A DNA stretch of 64,000 nt, taken from NCBI RefSeq assembly GCF_027941835.1, contig NZ_CP116005.1, positions 2,185,501 to 2,249,500 of the forward strand, read 5' to 3'. The notes beneath the pieces were generated by a model. That model saw only the letters and a list, made by a program, of their open reading frames with translations. It had not been told where the DNA came from and searched no databases. This document shows, one piece after another, positions 45,350 to 52,438 of this stretch (within the stretch, counting starts at the first letter, position 1; each line of letters begins with the position of its first letter). This DNA comes from Sphingosinicella microcystinivorans (GTDB lineage: Bacteria; Pseudomonadota; Alphaproteobacteria; Sphingomonadales; Sphingomonadaceae). A program made the position numbers and the translations under genes.

Positions 45350-46587
45350 ACCGGTTCTCCGGGAATTGGGACGTCGGGGCCAGGCAGTCCCGCCTGCGTG
45401 ATGGGGACATTCTGCATCTGCATGCGGGGCACATCGCCGCCCTCGACCGGCGGCAGGTTTTCGAGGCTGCGCACCTCGTTGATGGTCATGACGCCGTTGG
45501 TCAGCATCTGCTGGTAGAAGGACGCCCGCGCCGCACTGTCCCCGCGCAGCAGGCCTTCGAGGTTGAATTCGATGGTGATGCCGGCCAGCCGATCGGCAAC
45601 CGACAGCAGCTGCTTTTCCAGCGCCTGTTCAATGCGTTTGAGGCGCCGGCGCAGCGTGAACTTCTGGAACCCCAGCGTCTGCTGCTCGAGTCCGGTGCCC
45701 CAGCTGGTGGTTTTCTCGGTATGGCCGACCATGAACGGCGGCACCCCGAAGAACCGGCAGACCTCCTCGACAGAGAAGGACCGGCTTTGCAGCATCTGGG
45801 CATCTTCCGGGCTGATCGAGAGCTGGACCCAGTCCATGCCCCGGTCGAGTAGCATCGGCCGCCCGGCATTGATCGCGCCAGCAAACTTTTCCTGCAGCAG
45901 TTCCTCGGCCTGTTTACGCTGCTCGATATTGAGCGTGTCGGCCGTTTTCAGCAGGCCAGACGGGCGCACCCCATTGCGGAACGTGTCACCCGAGGCCCGC
46001 TCGATCGCCTGCGCCAGCCCGAATGTCTGCCGCCCAGCGCTCAGCGTCGAGAGACCGCCCAGCGGATTGCCGCCAAAGCCCCGGATATGGAGGATCCTGT
46101 CTTGGCCGACGATGTGGCGGATGCCCTGGTCGACCCATTCATATTCGAGCGCGCCATCATCACGGCGGCGCACCGTCATCAGCTCGGGCGCGACCGGGAC
46201 ACCGAGCGCAATGACCCGGCCGTTGCCGGCCCGGATCACCTCGGCATAGGCATTGCCGTGCAGCTCGACGCTGGCACAGATAAACTCCCAGAAGTCGAGC
46301 GCGGTCTGGTCGGCGTTCGGGCTGTCGTGCAGAATCCGGTAGAGCGGGTGATCGTCCGCCACCGTGCGCGCGCCATTTTTGGTGCGGTAGACCATCAGCG
46401 GCAGCGAGGCGATCGTGCCGGCCAGCAGATTGACGCAGGCCCAGGCCGCAGCGAGCCCGAGGACCGAGGTGGTGCTGACGATCTCGCCGCTGGCGCTCGG
46501 CCGCGCGCCCATCTCCCGATAGAGGAACGGATCCGTGAGGCCGATCGAGCGGGCCAGATAGCCGACCGCCTTTTGCAGGAGGTTCAC
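45346..46587 (-). CDS. HK97-family portal protein
   Basis: 413 residues. SVLGLAAAWACVNLLAGTIASLPLMVYR near 40, NADQTALDFWEFICASVELHGNAY near 95, PPFMVGHTEKTTSWGTGLEQQTLGF near 283 and LTNGVMTINEVRSLENLPPVEGGD near the end are standard portal blocks. Forms the dodecameric DNA entry ring. ATG overlaps the terminase stop by 4 bases. Confidence 0.95.
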   Translation of the reverse strand: MNLLQKAVGYLARSIGLTDPFLYREMGARPSASGEIVSTTSVLGLAAAWACVNLLAGTIASLPLMVYRTKNGARTVADDHPLYRILHDSPNADQTALDFWEFICASVELHGNAYAEVIRAGNGRVIALGVPVAPELMTVRRRDDGALEYEWVDQGIRHIVGQDRILHIRGFGGNPLGGLSTLSAGRQTFGLAQAIERASGDTFRNGVRPSGLLKTADTLNIEQRKQAEELLQEKFAGAINAGRPMLLDRGMDWVQLSISPEDAQMLQSRSFSVEEVCRFFGVPPFMVGHTEKTTSWGTGLEQQTLGFQKFTLRRRLKRIEQALEKQLLSVADRLAGITIEFNLEGLLRGDSAARASFYQQMLTNGVMTINEVRSLENLPPVEGGDVPRMQMQNVPITQAGLPGPDVPIPGEPV

Positions 46588-48437
46588 GCGGCGAGGCTCT
46601 TCAGCCAGTCGTCGATTGTGCCGCCGGTGTCACTGGACATTGCCGCTCCTACCGCCATGCACAGCGCGACGGCTGCGTCGATCTTGTTCAGGGCCCGCTG
46701 CTTGGAGAGCCAATAATTGTCCCAGCGGTCGGTCTCGATGACCGCCGACATGATCGCGGAGACCAGCACCGGATTGCGGCGGAGCCGGATCCGGCCCTCG
46801 AGCATCATCTCTTCGAGCTGGCGGACCGAGCCCGGCATCCACAGACCCTGCGGCTCGCGGTCCTGCGATTTGGCGGCCAGTTTCATGGCATCGGTGGGCT
46901 TGCCGCGCTTGGTGCCGCCCTGCGGATGCTCGACGAACTCGAGATTAAGCCCGATCTCGGCAATATCCTCTTCCAGCCGCCGGAAGGCGTAGCGGTCGTA
47001 GGCGACCATCTGGACGTCGTAATCGCGATCATATTCCGCCAGTGCCTGGGCAACGTGCCGGAAATTGATGTTCTCGCCCTGCGGTGCCTGCAGAAATCCT
47101 TGGGCGACCCAGACGTCATAGGGCTGCTTGTCGCGCAGCGTGCGCGCAGCAAGCGTGTCGCCGGGCGTCCAGGCCTCGACCCACGCATCGAAGCAGGGCT
47201 TGCCGTCCTTCTCGCCGGTCCGCTGCACGGCGGCGAGCGCGGTAATGTCGCGGTTCTGGCTGAGGTCGAGCCCGAGCCAGACCTTCGTGCCCGTCTGCGG
47301 ATCGAAATCCGCCAGCAGCGGTTCCAGCGTCGCCCGGGTCATCCAGGCGGTCTCGGCATCGGTCCAGACGCAGAAGTGCAGCCGCAGGATGCCGTTCAAC
47401 TGCCCCGGAATGGACCGGGCCTGGGCCACGACCTCGCTGAGATATTCCTCCGTAATCGTGATGCCGAGCAGCGGATTAGCTTTGATCCAGCAACTGGGGT
47501 CGTTGAGCGGGTCATCGCCGTCATCGAGCGCGCAGACATAGCTGAATGTCGTGTCGTCGAGGACCTTGCCCAGATAAGTCGGGTCGGTCAGCGCATCGAT
47601 GTTGCCGGCGGCGACCTTCACCGCATGTTCGTGCTCTTCCCACGCCACCGAATTGCGATCCGAGCCCGAGTTGGTGATCATGAACAGCAGCGGTTCGCGG
47701 CGGAACTTGAAGCCACGCTCCAGCATCTCGATGATCGAGCGGTCGGGCAGTTCGTGAATCTCATCCGCCAGCACGAAATAAGGACGCGGGCCCGAGCCGG
47801 TCTTGCCAGTATCACGCGACACGGGCCGGAAAAACGATCCTGACCCATGGTGCGCGATGTTGAATTCGCGGCCAGGACCGCCTGAAAACTCCAGCCGCCG
47901 GGCCAGAGCTGGCGACTGACGGACCATCTTCACCGCGTCCGCGAACAGAATGCCGGCCTGTTCGCGCTTGGCGGCTGCGGCATAGATCTGAGCGCCGGCT
48001 TCCCCGGCAGCGGTCATGCCGAACAGGCCGATGCCGCCGGCGACCGGGGATTTGCCGTTGCCTTTGCCCTGTTCGATATAAGCGCGGCGGAACCGGCGGC
48101 GACCGTCGGCGCGTTTCCAGCCGAACAGGCTACCGATGATGAAGGCCTGGCTGAGTTCGAGCCGGAATGGCTGGCCCTCAAACTGGCCTTCGGAGAGTTT
48201 GAGCACCTCCTCGAAGAAGCCGAAGGCATGGGTGGCGGCATCGACATCAAAGCGGATGCCGTCGGTGCGTTTGAGGTCATCAATATGCCGGCGGCAGGCA
48301 TTGCGGACATGGGGTCCTGCAACAATCTCGCCGGCAACGACGGCCCGGGCGTAATCACTCGTCCGATCAGTCGAAGAAGCGGTCGGCGGGATCGGCGTCT
48401 TGCGACGACGTTTCCGCTGAGATCCTGCTTCTGGCAC
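46584..48437 (-). CDS. terL: Terminase large subunit
   Basis: 617 residues. Packaging ATPase with deviant Walker A GKGNGKS at 124-130 and Walker B FVLADEIHEL (Asp225-Glu226). RNase H-like nuclease domain begins LGLDLSQNRDITAL with Asp391, with further acidic positions in MVAYDRYAFRR and LNKIDAAVAL. Cuts the concatemer and pumps DNA into the prohead. The start at 48437 gives a 71-base overlap with the small subunit, longer than usual, so the true start might be internal. Confidence 0.95.
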   Translation of the reverse strand: MPEAGSQRKRRRKTPIPPTASSTDRTSDYARAVVAGEIVAGPHVRNACRRHIDDLKRTDGIRFDVDAATHAFGFFEEVLKLSEGQFEGQPFRLELSQAFIIGSLFGWKRADGRRRFRRAYIEQGKGNGKSPVAGGIGLFGMTAAGEAGAQIYAAAAKREQAGILFADAVKMVRQSPALARRLEFSGGPGREFNIAHHGSGSFFRPVSRDTGKTGSGPRPYFVLADEIHELPDRSIIEMLERGFKFRREPLLFMITNSGSDRNSVAWEEHEHAVKVAAGNIDALTDPTYLGKVLDDTTFSYVCALDDGDDPLNDPSCWIKANPLLGITITEEYLSEVVAQARSIPGQLNGILRLHFCVWTDAETAWMTRATLEPLLADFDPQTGTKVWLGLDLSQNRDITALAAVQRTGEKDGKPCFDAWVEAWTPGDTLAARTLRDKQPYDVWVAQGFLQAPQGENINFRHVAQALAEYDRDYDVQMVAYDRYAFRRLEEDIAEIGLNLEFVEHPQGGTKRGKPTDAMKLAAKSQDREPQGLWMPGSVRQLEEMMLEGRIRLRRNPVLVSAIMSAVIETDRWDNYWLSKQRALNKIDAAVALCMAVGAAMSSDTGGTIDDWLKSLAA

Positions 48438-48849
48438 TGGGCGTCATCCCGAATTCTGCGGCGTAACGCATCATGTCCGCGGCGGCCTTGTTGGCGGTGC
48501 CGACGAGCGGGTTCTGGATGGCGTTGCCGTTGGACGTCTTGATCATCAGGCCGCCGGTCAGCTGGTCCTTCTCGGCCATCTTGGCGATGGCGCGTTCTGC
48601 CTGGACCCAGCGGCCATAGGACTGGGCGTATGCAGCAAGGGCGGCGCGATCGACCTCGGAGAGGAGCCCGATCTGGTGCAGCCAATGCGCGACCCGGTGC
48701 CATTCTTCCAATGCGTCGGCGGTCAGATGCGGTGGCGGTGCCGGCAGCGCCGGGATGGTTCTGGCCTCTTTGCGGTTGAGCGGGCGCTTGCCGCGGTTAC
48801 CCTCGATCAGCTTCAGATGGGTCGGTTTGGGTTTGGTTCCGGGCTTCAT
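48367..48849 (-). CDS. terS: Terminase small subunit, P27 family
   Basis: 160 residues. KPGTKPKPTHLKLIEGNRGKRPLN is the P27-family N-terminus; the helical core LTADALEEWHRVAHWLHQIGLLSEVDRAALAAYAQSYGRW binds DNA and sets the packaging start. Its 5' end overlaps the methyltransferase gene by 53 bases. Confidence 0.92.
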   Translation of the reverse strand: MKPGTKPKPTHLKLIEGNRGKRPLNRKEARTIPALPAPPPHLTADALEEWHRVAHWLHQIGLLSEVDRAALAAYAQSYGRWVQAERAIAKMAEKDQLTGGLMIKTSNGNAIQNPLVGTANKAAADMMRYAAEFGMTPSARSRISAETSSQDADPADRFFD

Positions 48850-50098
48850 CGTTTATTTCCTGAATGCGCCCGGCTGCAATGTCCTCAAATACCCGGCCAT
48901 CTCCTTCAAGGGTGGCGCTTGCGCCGGTGAAATCCTGCCAGCGCTTGATCGCAACATCGACATAAGCCGGGCTCAGCTCGATCGCATGGATCGAGCGACC
49001 GGTCATTTCGCCGGCGATAATGGTGGTGCCAGACCCCGAGAATGGCTCGTAGATGGCCTGACCCGGGCTGGAATTGTTCTCGATCGGGCGCTTCATGCAT
49101 TCGACGGGCTTCTGGGTGCCGTGGCCGGTCTCGTTCTTCTTGGGCTTGGGAATATGCCAGATCGTGGTCTGCTTCCGGTCACCGGCCCAGTGGCCTTTGG
49201 CGCCCTTTTTGACGGCATACCAGCAGGGCTCATGCTCCCAGTGATAATCACCGCGGGACAGAACGAGCTGGCCCTTGTCCCAGATGATCTGGGAACGCAG
49301 GCGGAAGTCGCAGGCCGCGAGACTGTCGCCGACAACACCGGCAAACAGCCCGGCATGCCAGACATAGGCAACGTCGCCGGGGAACAATGCCCAGGCCTCG
49401 CGCCAGTCGGCGTTATCGTCATTCAGCACCTTGCCCTTGGCGGAACCGCTGGCTGCAACGCCAGCCTGTTCGCGCCACGCAGGGTCATATTCCACACCAT
49501 AGGGAGGGTCGGTAACCATAAGATGCGGGGTGATCCCGTTCAGAGCCTTGGCGACAGTGTCGGCGTCGGTGCTGTCGCCGCAAACCAACCGGTGTTTGCC
49601 AAGAATCCAGACATCACCGGGCACCGCAACCGGGTCGGCGGGAGCCTCGGGAATTGCGTCTGGGTCGGTCAGGCCATCGGCTTTGTCGGCGGTCAACGCC
49701 GCCAGTTCGTCATCGGAAAAGCCGGTGAGCCCAAGGTCGAAATCGAATGCCTGCAAGTCGGTCAGTTCGACACGGAGCAGCTCGGCATCCCAGCCAGCGT
49801 TCAGCGCCAGCTTGTTGTCGGCCAGCACATAGGCCCGCTTCTGAGCCTCGGTCCAACCAGCCGCGACCATCACGGGGATATCGGTCAGGCCGAGCTTTCG
49901 CGCGGCAAGCACCCGTCCATGGCCAGCGATCAGGCCGCCATCTTCGTCGACGAGCACCGGAACCGTCCATCCCCACTCACGGATCGAGGCGGCGATCTGG
50001 GCCACCTGTTCCTCGCTGTGGGTGCGGGCATTGCGGGCATAGGGCACCAGGGCCGAGACGCTCCTGCGCTCGACCTTGTCTGCCGGCCAATTCATCAT
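48797..50098 (-). CDS. Phage ParB-domain DNA methyltransferase
   Basis: 433 residues. ParB-like domain 10-110 (ALVPYARNARTHSEEQVAQIAASIREWGWTVPVLVDEDGGLIAGHGRVLAARKLG), then a methyltransferase with intact motif IV DPPYGVEYD (about 209-217) and motif [15 protein letters not shown] near the end. Same architecture as the enzyme at 17932-19362, but with its catalytic Asp. An orphan methylase here could protect phage DNA from host restriction, or mark packaging sites. It sits immediately before the terminases. Confidence 0.93.
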   Translation of the reverse strand: MMNWPADKVERRSVSALVPYARNARTHSEEQVAQIAASIREWGWTVPVLVDEDGGLIAGHGRVLAARKLGLTDIPVMVAAGWTEAQKRAYVLADNKLALNAGWDAELLRVELTDLQAFDFDLGLTGFSDDELAALTADKADGLTDPDAIPEAPADPVAVPGDVWILGKHRLVCGDSTDADTVAKALNGITPHLMVTDPPYGVEYDPAWREQAGVAASGSAKGKVLNDDNADWREAWALFPGDVAYVWHAGLFAGVVGDSLAACDFRLRSQIIWDKGQLVLSRGDYHWEHEPCWYAVKKGAKGHWAGDRKQTTIWHIPKPKKNETGHGTQKPVECMKRPIENNSSPGQAIYEPFSGSGTTIIAGEMTGRSIHAIELSPAYVDVAIKRWQDFTGASATLEGDGRVFEDIAAGRIQEINDEARNQTQTDPSEADRG

Positions 50099-50194
50099 GT
50101 GACCCCCGGTCGCTAACTCGCGGTCGTGAAAAGTTTGGGCCAGGCGCGGTTTCCCCTCCCGAGGCCCCAGACTTTCGACCCGCCCCCGGGGGGC

Positions 50195-50461
50195 TCAGCC
50201 GAACGGCCATCCATCCGGGCCGGTGCCGACGGTGCGGCGCAGCCCGAACTGCTCGGCCGTGCGGGCCCGGTGACAGTCGGCGCAGAGGCAGCGGATGTTG
50301 CTGTCGTCATCGCTGCCGCCCTTGGTGAGCGGGACGATGTGGTCGGGCACCGTGGCTTCCCGAACGATGCCCCTGGCGGCGCAGTCCCGGCAGAGCGGCT
50401 CGGCACGTAATCGTCGCAGACGCTGCGCTACTGCCCGACGTCCCCGTTGCCGTTCAGCCAT
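50195..50461 (-). CDS. HNH endonuclease
   Basis: 88 residues with zinc-bound HNH layout: CRDCAARG, then VPDHIVPLTKGGSDDDSNIRCLCADCHRARTAEQFG (His-Asn-His and two CxxC pairs). HNH enzymes encoded near terminases stimulate packaging cleavage in HK97-like phages (established). ATG at 50461 chosen over a TTG six bases upstream. Confidence 0.9.
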   Translation of the reverse strand: MAERQRGRRAVAQRLRRLRAEPLCRDCAARGIVREATVPDHIVPLTKGGSDDDSNIRCLCADCHRARTAEQFGLRRTVGTGPDGWPFG

Positions 50462-50630
50462 GCGCAACGCCTGAAACGAACAACGCCCGGAAGCTGGTGG
50501 GCTCCGGGCGCAGTTCTCAATCCTCTATTTCGGAAGGTCTACAGCATCGGGCAAGTCTGGTCAATGTAAAATGCAACAATAACCCAATGCATTCAGTTTG
50601 TTAATTCACTTGATGGGCAAGTGAATCTGA
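50462..50630. other. Gap between early/middle genes and HNH: two hairpins
   Basis: 169 bases without a gene. It contains GCCCGGA...TCCGGGC (about 50487-50511) and the terminator-like repeat at 50604-50626. The stretch 50570-50610 is AT-rich and could carry a late promoter for the HNH-terminase block. Confidence 0.5.
50604..50626 (-). terminator. Hairpin after the 50631 gene
   Basis: Perfect 9-base arms ATTCACTTG and CAAGTGAAT with a 5-base loop, starting five bases after the gene's stop in the direction of transcription. Stem is modest in GC and the T-run is poor, so termination may be partial. Confidence 0.55.
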
Positions 50631-51212
50631 TCACGAACTGTCGCTGCCAATACGAAACAGGCGACACAAGGCGTCCAGACCATGGCCAAGGTTGATGATG
50701 TCAGCTGCCGGCCAGTTCGATGCTTCGGCTTCATGGCACACCACGGCATGAACAAGGGCGCTGGGCTTGCGACCGATCGTGCCGGGGGCATCGTGGTCGG
50801 CTGTGCACAGCATCATGATTGCAGCAGCAGCGCGGCGGCGAACCTTCTCGACCAGGTCCGGGTCATGATCAGGCGCGCTACCACCGAAGATACCCTCGTT
50901 GATGAGCAGGGCTGTCACAGAGCGCGGCTGATCCATGGGCAGGCCCATGACCGCACGGTTGCGGGCCATGATTTCACCGTACATCTCGCCTGCAGAATAT
51001 TGGTCTGCTGTGATCTTGCCCGCAAAGGCGACCCGGCCAAGCGCAGTGCCCAAGCGGTCGTCCTTCGCCTGCCGGGCCGTAACGCCGTAATGGCGCTGCC
51101 GGGCTTCGAGCACAGTTGCCACGACTTCACGCTGGGTCTCGCCCACACTGGCAGGGACCAGCTTGCCGCAGGGATGGCGGCGGCCCGCCTTGCGCTTACG
51201 ACCGCGGGCCAC
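50631..51212 (-). CDS. Phage protein of unknown function
   Basis: 193 residues from GTG at 51212, preferred because GGAG lies seven to ten bases before it; ATG at 51239 is the alternative. Very basic N-terminus (ARGRKRKAGRRH) suggests nucleic acid binding; then helical segments with ARQRHYGVTARQAKDDRLGTALGRVA and a C-terminal part with LVHAVVCHEAEASNWPAADIINLGHGLDALCRLF. It is the last gene of the early block before a terminator, where late regulators (Q-like) often lie, but no family was recognised. Confidence 0.65.
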   Translation of the reverse strand: MARGRKRKAGRRHPCGKLVPASVGETQREVVATVLEARQRHYGVTARQAKDDRLGTALGRVAFAGKITADQYSAGEMYGEIMARNRAVMGLPMDQPRSVTALLINEGIFGGSAPDHDPDLVEKVRRRAAAAIMMLCTADHDAPGTIGRKPSALVHAVVCHEAEASNWPAADIINLGHGLDALCRLFRIGSDSS

Positions 51213-51465
51213 GGATAATCTCCGGAATGAGCGCCGCATAGCCGATCACATCGATCGGACCGTCAGCATAATTGGGATCATGGGCGAGCCGCGCCAGCTT
51301 CAGGTCGATCATGCACATCGCAACCTGCTGCGCCGATACGGGCGTTCCCAGGGTGATCGACCAGCGCCGGGCAATCGCCTCCATCTGGGTTTTCGGATCG
51401 CTGTATGCAGCGCCGCGATCTTCGAGCACCTGCGCCACGCGCTTCAGGAAACCGGCTGCGCTCAT
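51196..51465 (-). CDS. DUF6378-type phage protein
   Basis: 89 residues: VLEDRGAAYSDPKTQMEAIARRWSITLGTPVSAQQVAMCMIDLKLARLAHDPNYADGPIDVIGYAAL matches the DUF6378 pattern (RGxxYG...W...lG..V....V...M...K..Rl......D...D..GY). Found in phage replication regions; function unknown. Overlaps both neighbours, so translationally coupled. Confidence 0.75.
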   Translation of the reverse strand: MSAAGFLKRVAQVLEDRGAAYSDPKTQMEAIARRWSITLGTPVSAQQVAMCMIDLKLARLAHDPNYADGPIDVIGYAALIPEIIRGPRS

Positions 51466-52001
51466 TTCACGCCTCCACGGGTCTCAATGGCCCAGAGCAA
51501 GATGGCGATGGCATCAGCCTCGTTGTCATCGGCAGGGGCAAAGCCCTTGGCGCGAACTGCCGCGATAACGGCTGCCTTGTCGGCATTGCCCTTGCCGGCG
51601 ATGAACCGCTTGATCGTGCCGACAGGAACGCCCTGATAGGCAATTCCCAATTCCTCACCCCAGGAAGTGAGCACTGCAAGCAAGCCGCCGTAGATGTGGG
51701 CGGCATCGGTCCCGAGGTGGCGTCGGACCTCCTCGAAATGGACGGTCGCAATTGGCCCGGCATCAACATCCAGTTGATCGAGCCATTTGCGAAACCGGAC
51801 GAACCGCATGCCGCCACCGTCATAGCGGGAAGGCTTGAGGCTGAGGGTGCCACTGACGATCGGACCGGTTGTCGGGCGCATCGCCCAACCGGTTGTGGTC
51901 CCCAGATCCAGCGCAAGCATGGTGGTGGTCGGGGCGATCAATCCCTTAGTTGTTGCAGGGGGTGCAATACCTGAAGGCAAAGCGAGGGTATTCGAAGCCA
52001 T
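51462..52001 (-). CDS. RuvC-like Holliday junction resolvase of phage type
   Basis: 179 residues. RNase H-fold opening MLALDLGTTTGWAMRP with the first catalytic Asp, then VHFEEVRRHLGTDAAHIYGGL (Glu) and the C-terminal acidic pair in ADDNEADAIAILLW. Cleaves branched DNA before packaging. ATG at 52001 has GGAGACC. An N-terminal 28-residue Thr/Pro-rich extension precedes the fold; a start at the internal Met29 is possible. Confidence 0.87.
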   Translation of the reverse strand: MASNTLALPSGIAPPATTKGLIAPTTTMLALDLGTTTGWAMRPTTGPIVSGTLSLKPSRYDGGGMRFVRFRKWLDQLDVDAGPIATVHFEEVRRHLGTDAAHIYGGLLAVLTSWGEELGIAYQGVPVGTIKRFIAGKGNADKAAVIAAVRAKGFAPADDNEADAIAILLWAIETRGGVK

Positions 52002-52132
52002 GATGGTCTCCGTTCGGAAGGTCTGGATGATGTTTGCGGAAGATCGGGATCAGGGTGGTGCGCGTTGCTGCCGTGGTGCGACGGCACGCGGGTTCCCATT
52101 CTGAAGGTGGACGCACACCCCACGGGGTGCGT

Positions 52133-52152
52133 CCCCATCCTTTAGGATGGGG
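52133..52152. terminator. Perfect hairpin CCCCATCC-TTTA-GGATGGGG
   Basis: Eight-base GC-rich stem with a 4-base loop, directly next to a second imperfect hairpin at about 52110-52133 (GACGCAC...GTGCGTC). No T-run on the minus side, so it may be an RNA structure rather than a simple terminator. Confidence 0.5.
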
Positions 52153-52237
52153 GTTTCACACCCACAACTTGGGGTGGAGCTCAACCCCTTAGAAAACTGC
52201 CAAAAATTGAAGTTGTGGCAGTTGGGAATGGTCAATC

Positions 52238-52397
52238 CGTCCGCAACTGGATTCCGGGTAGTACGGCGTGACCGTGCGAAGGCGTGCGGGGGTAGTTGGG
52301 AAAATCGTCCGCAACTGGATTGTGCGTATCCGCGCGGGAGAACGGGTGTCTGTGCGGACCCAGTTGCGGAAATCGTCCGCAACTTCCCCAACTGGAT
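52238..52397. repeat. Iteron-like repeats CGTCCGCAACTGGATT
   Basis: Full copies at 52238-52253 and 52306-52321; a third at 52374-52397 split by 8 bases (CGTCCGCAAC...AACTGGATT), plus an inverted partial CAGTTGCGGA at 52361-52370. Spacing 68 bases between equivalent positions of all three copies (52238, 52306, 52374). Confidence 0.75.
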
Positions 52398-52438
52398 TGT
52401 GCGTGCCCATGCGTAGCCCGGAATGGCCGACCCGAGGA

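Larger units (their letters stand above)
52002..52438. other. Largest non-coding gap of the prophage, with repeats and hairpins
   Basis: 437 bases between the primase-helicase and resolvase genes. It contains a GC-rich hairpin pair (about 52110-52152) and three copies of CGTCCGCAAC with associated CAACTGGATT blocks (52238-52397). Short open frames here lack ribosome sites and family likeness. Candidate phage replication origin or regulatory RNA. Confidence 0.6.

Noticed and set aside
48755-50116. 453-codon plus-strand open frame
   Set aside because: Antisense to the methyltransferase, which has clear motifs.
52238-52397. CRISPR array
   Set aside because: Repeats are short (16 bases), only three, with an internally split copy and no cas genes nearby.
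52147-52416. Short plus- and minus-strand frames in the 52 kb gap
   Set aside because: Translate repeats and hairpins, no ribosome site, no family likeness.
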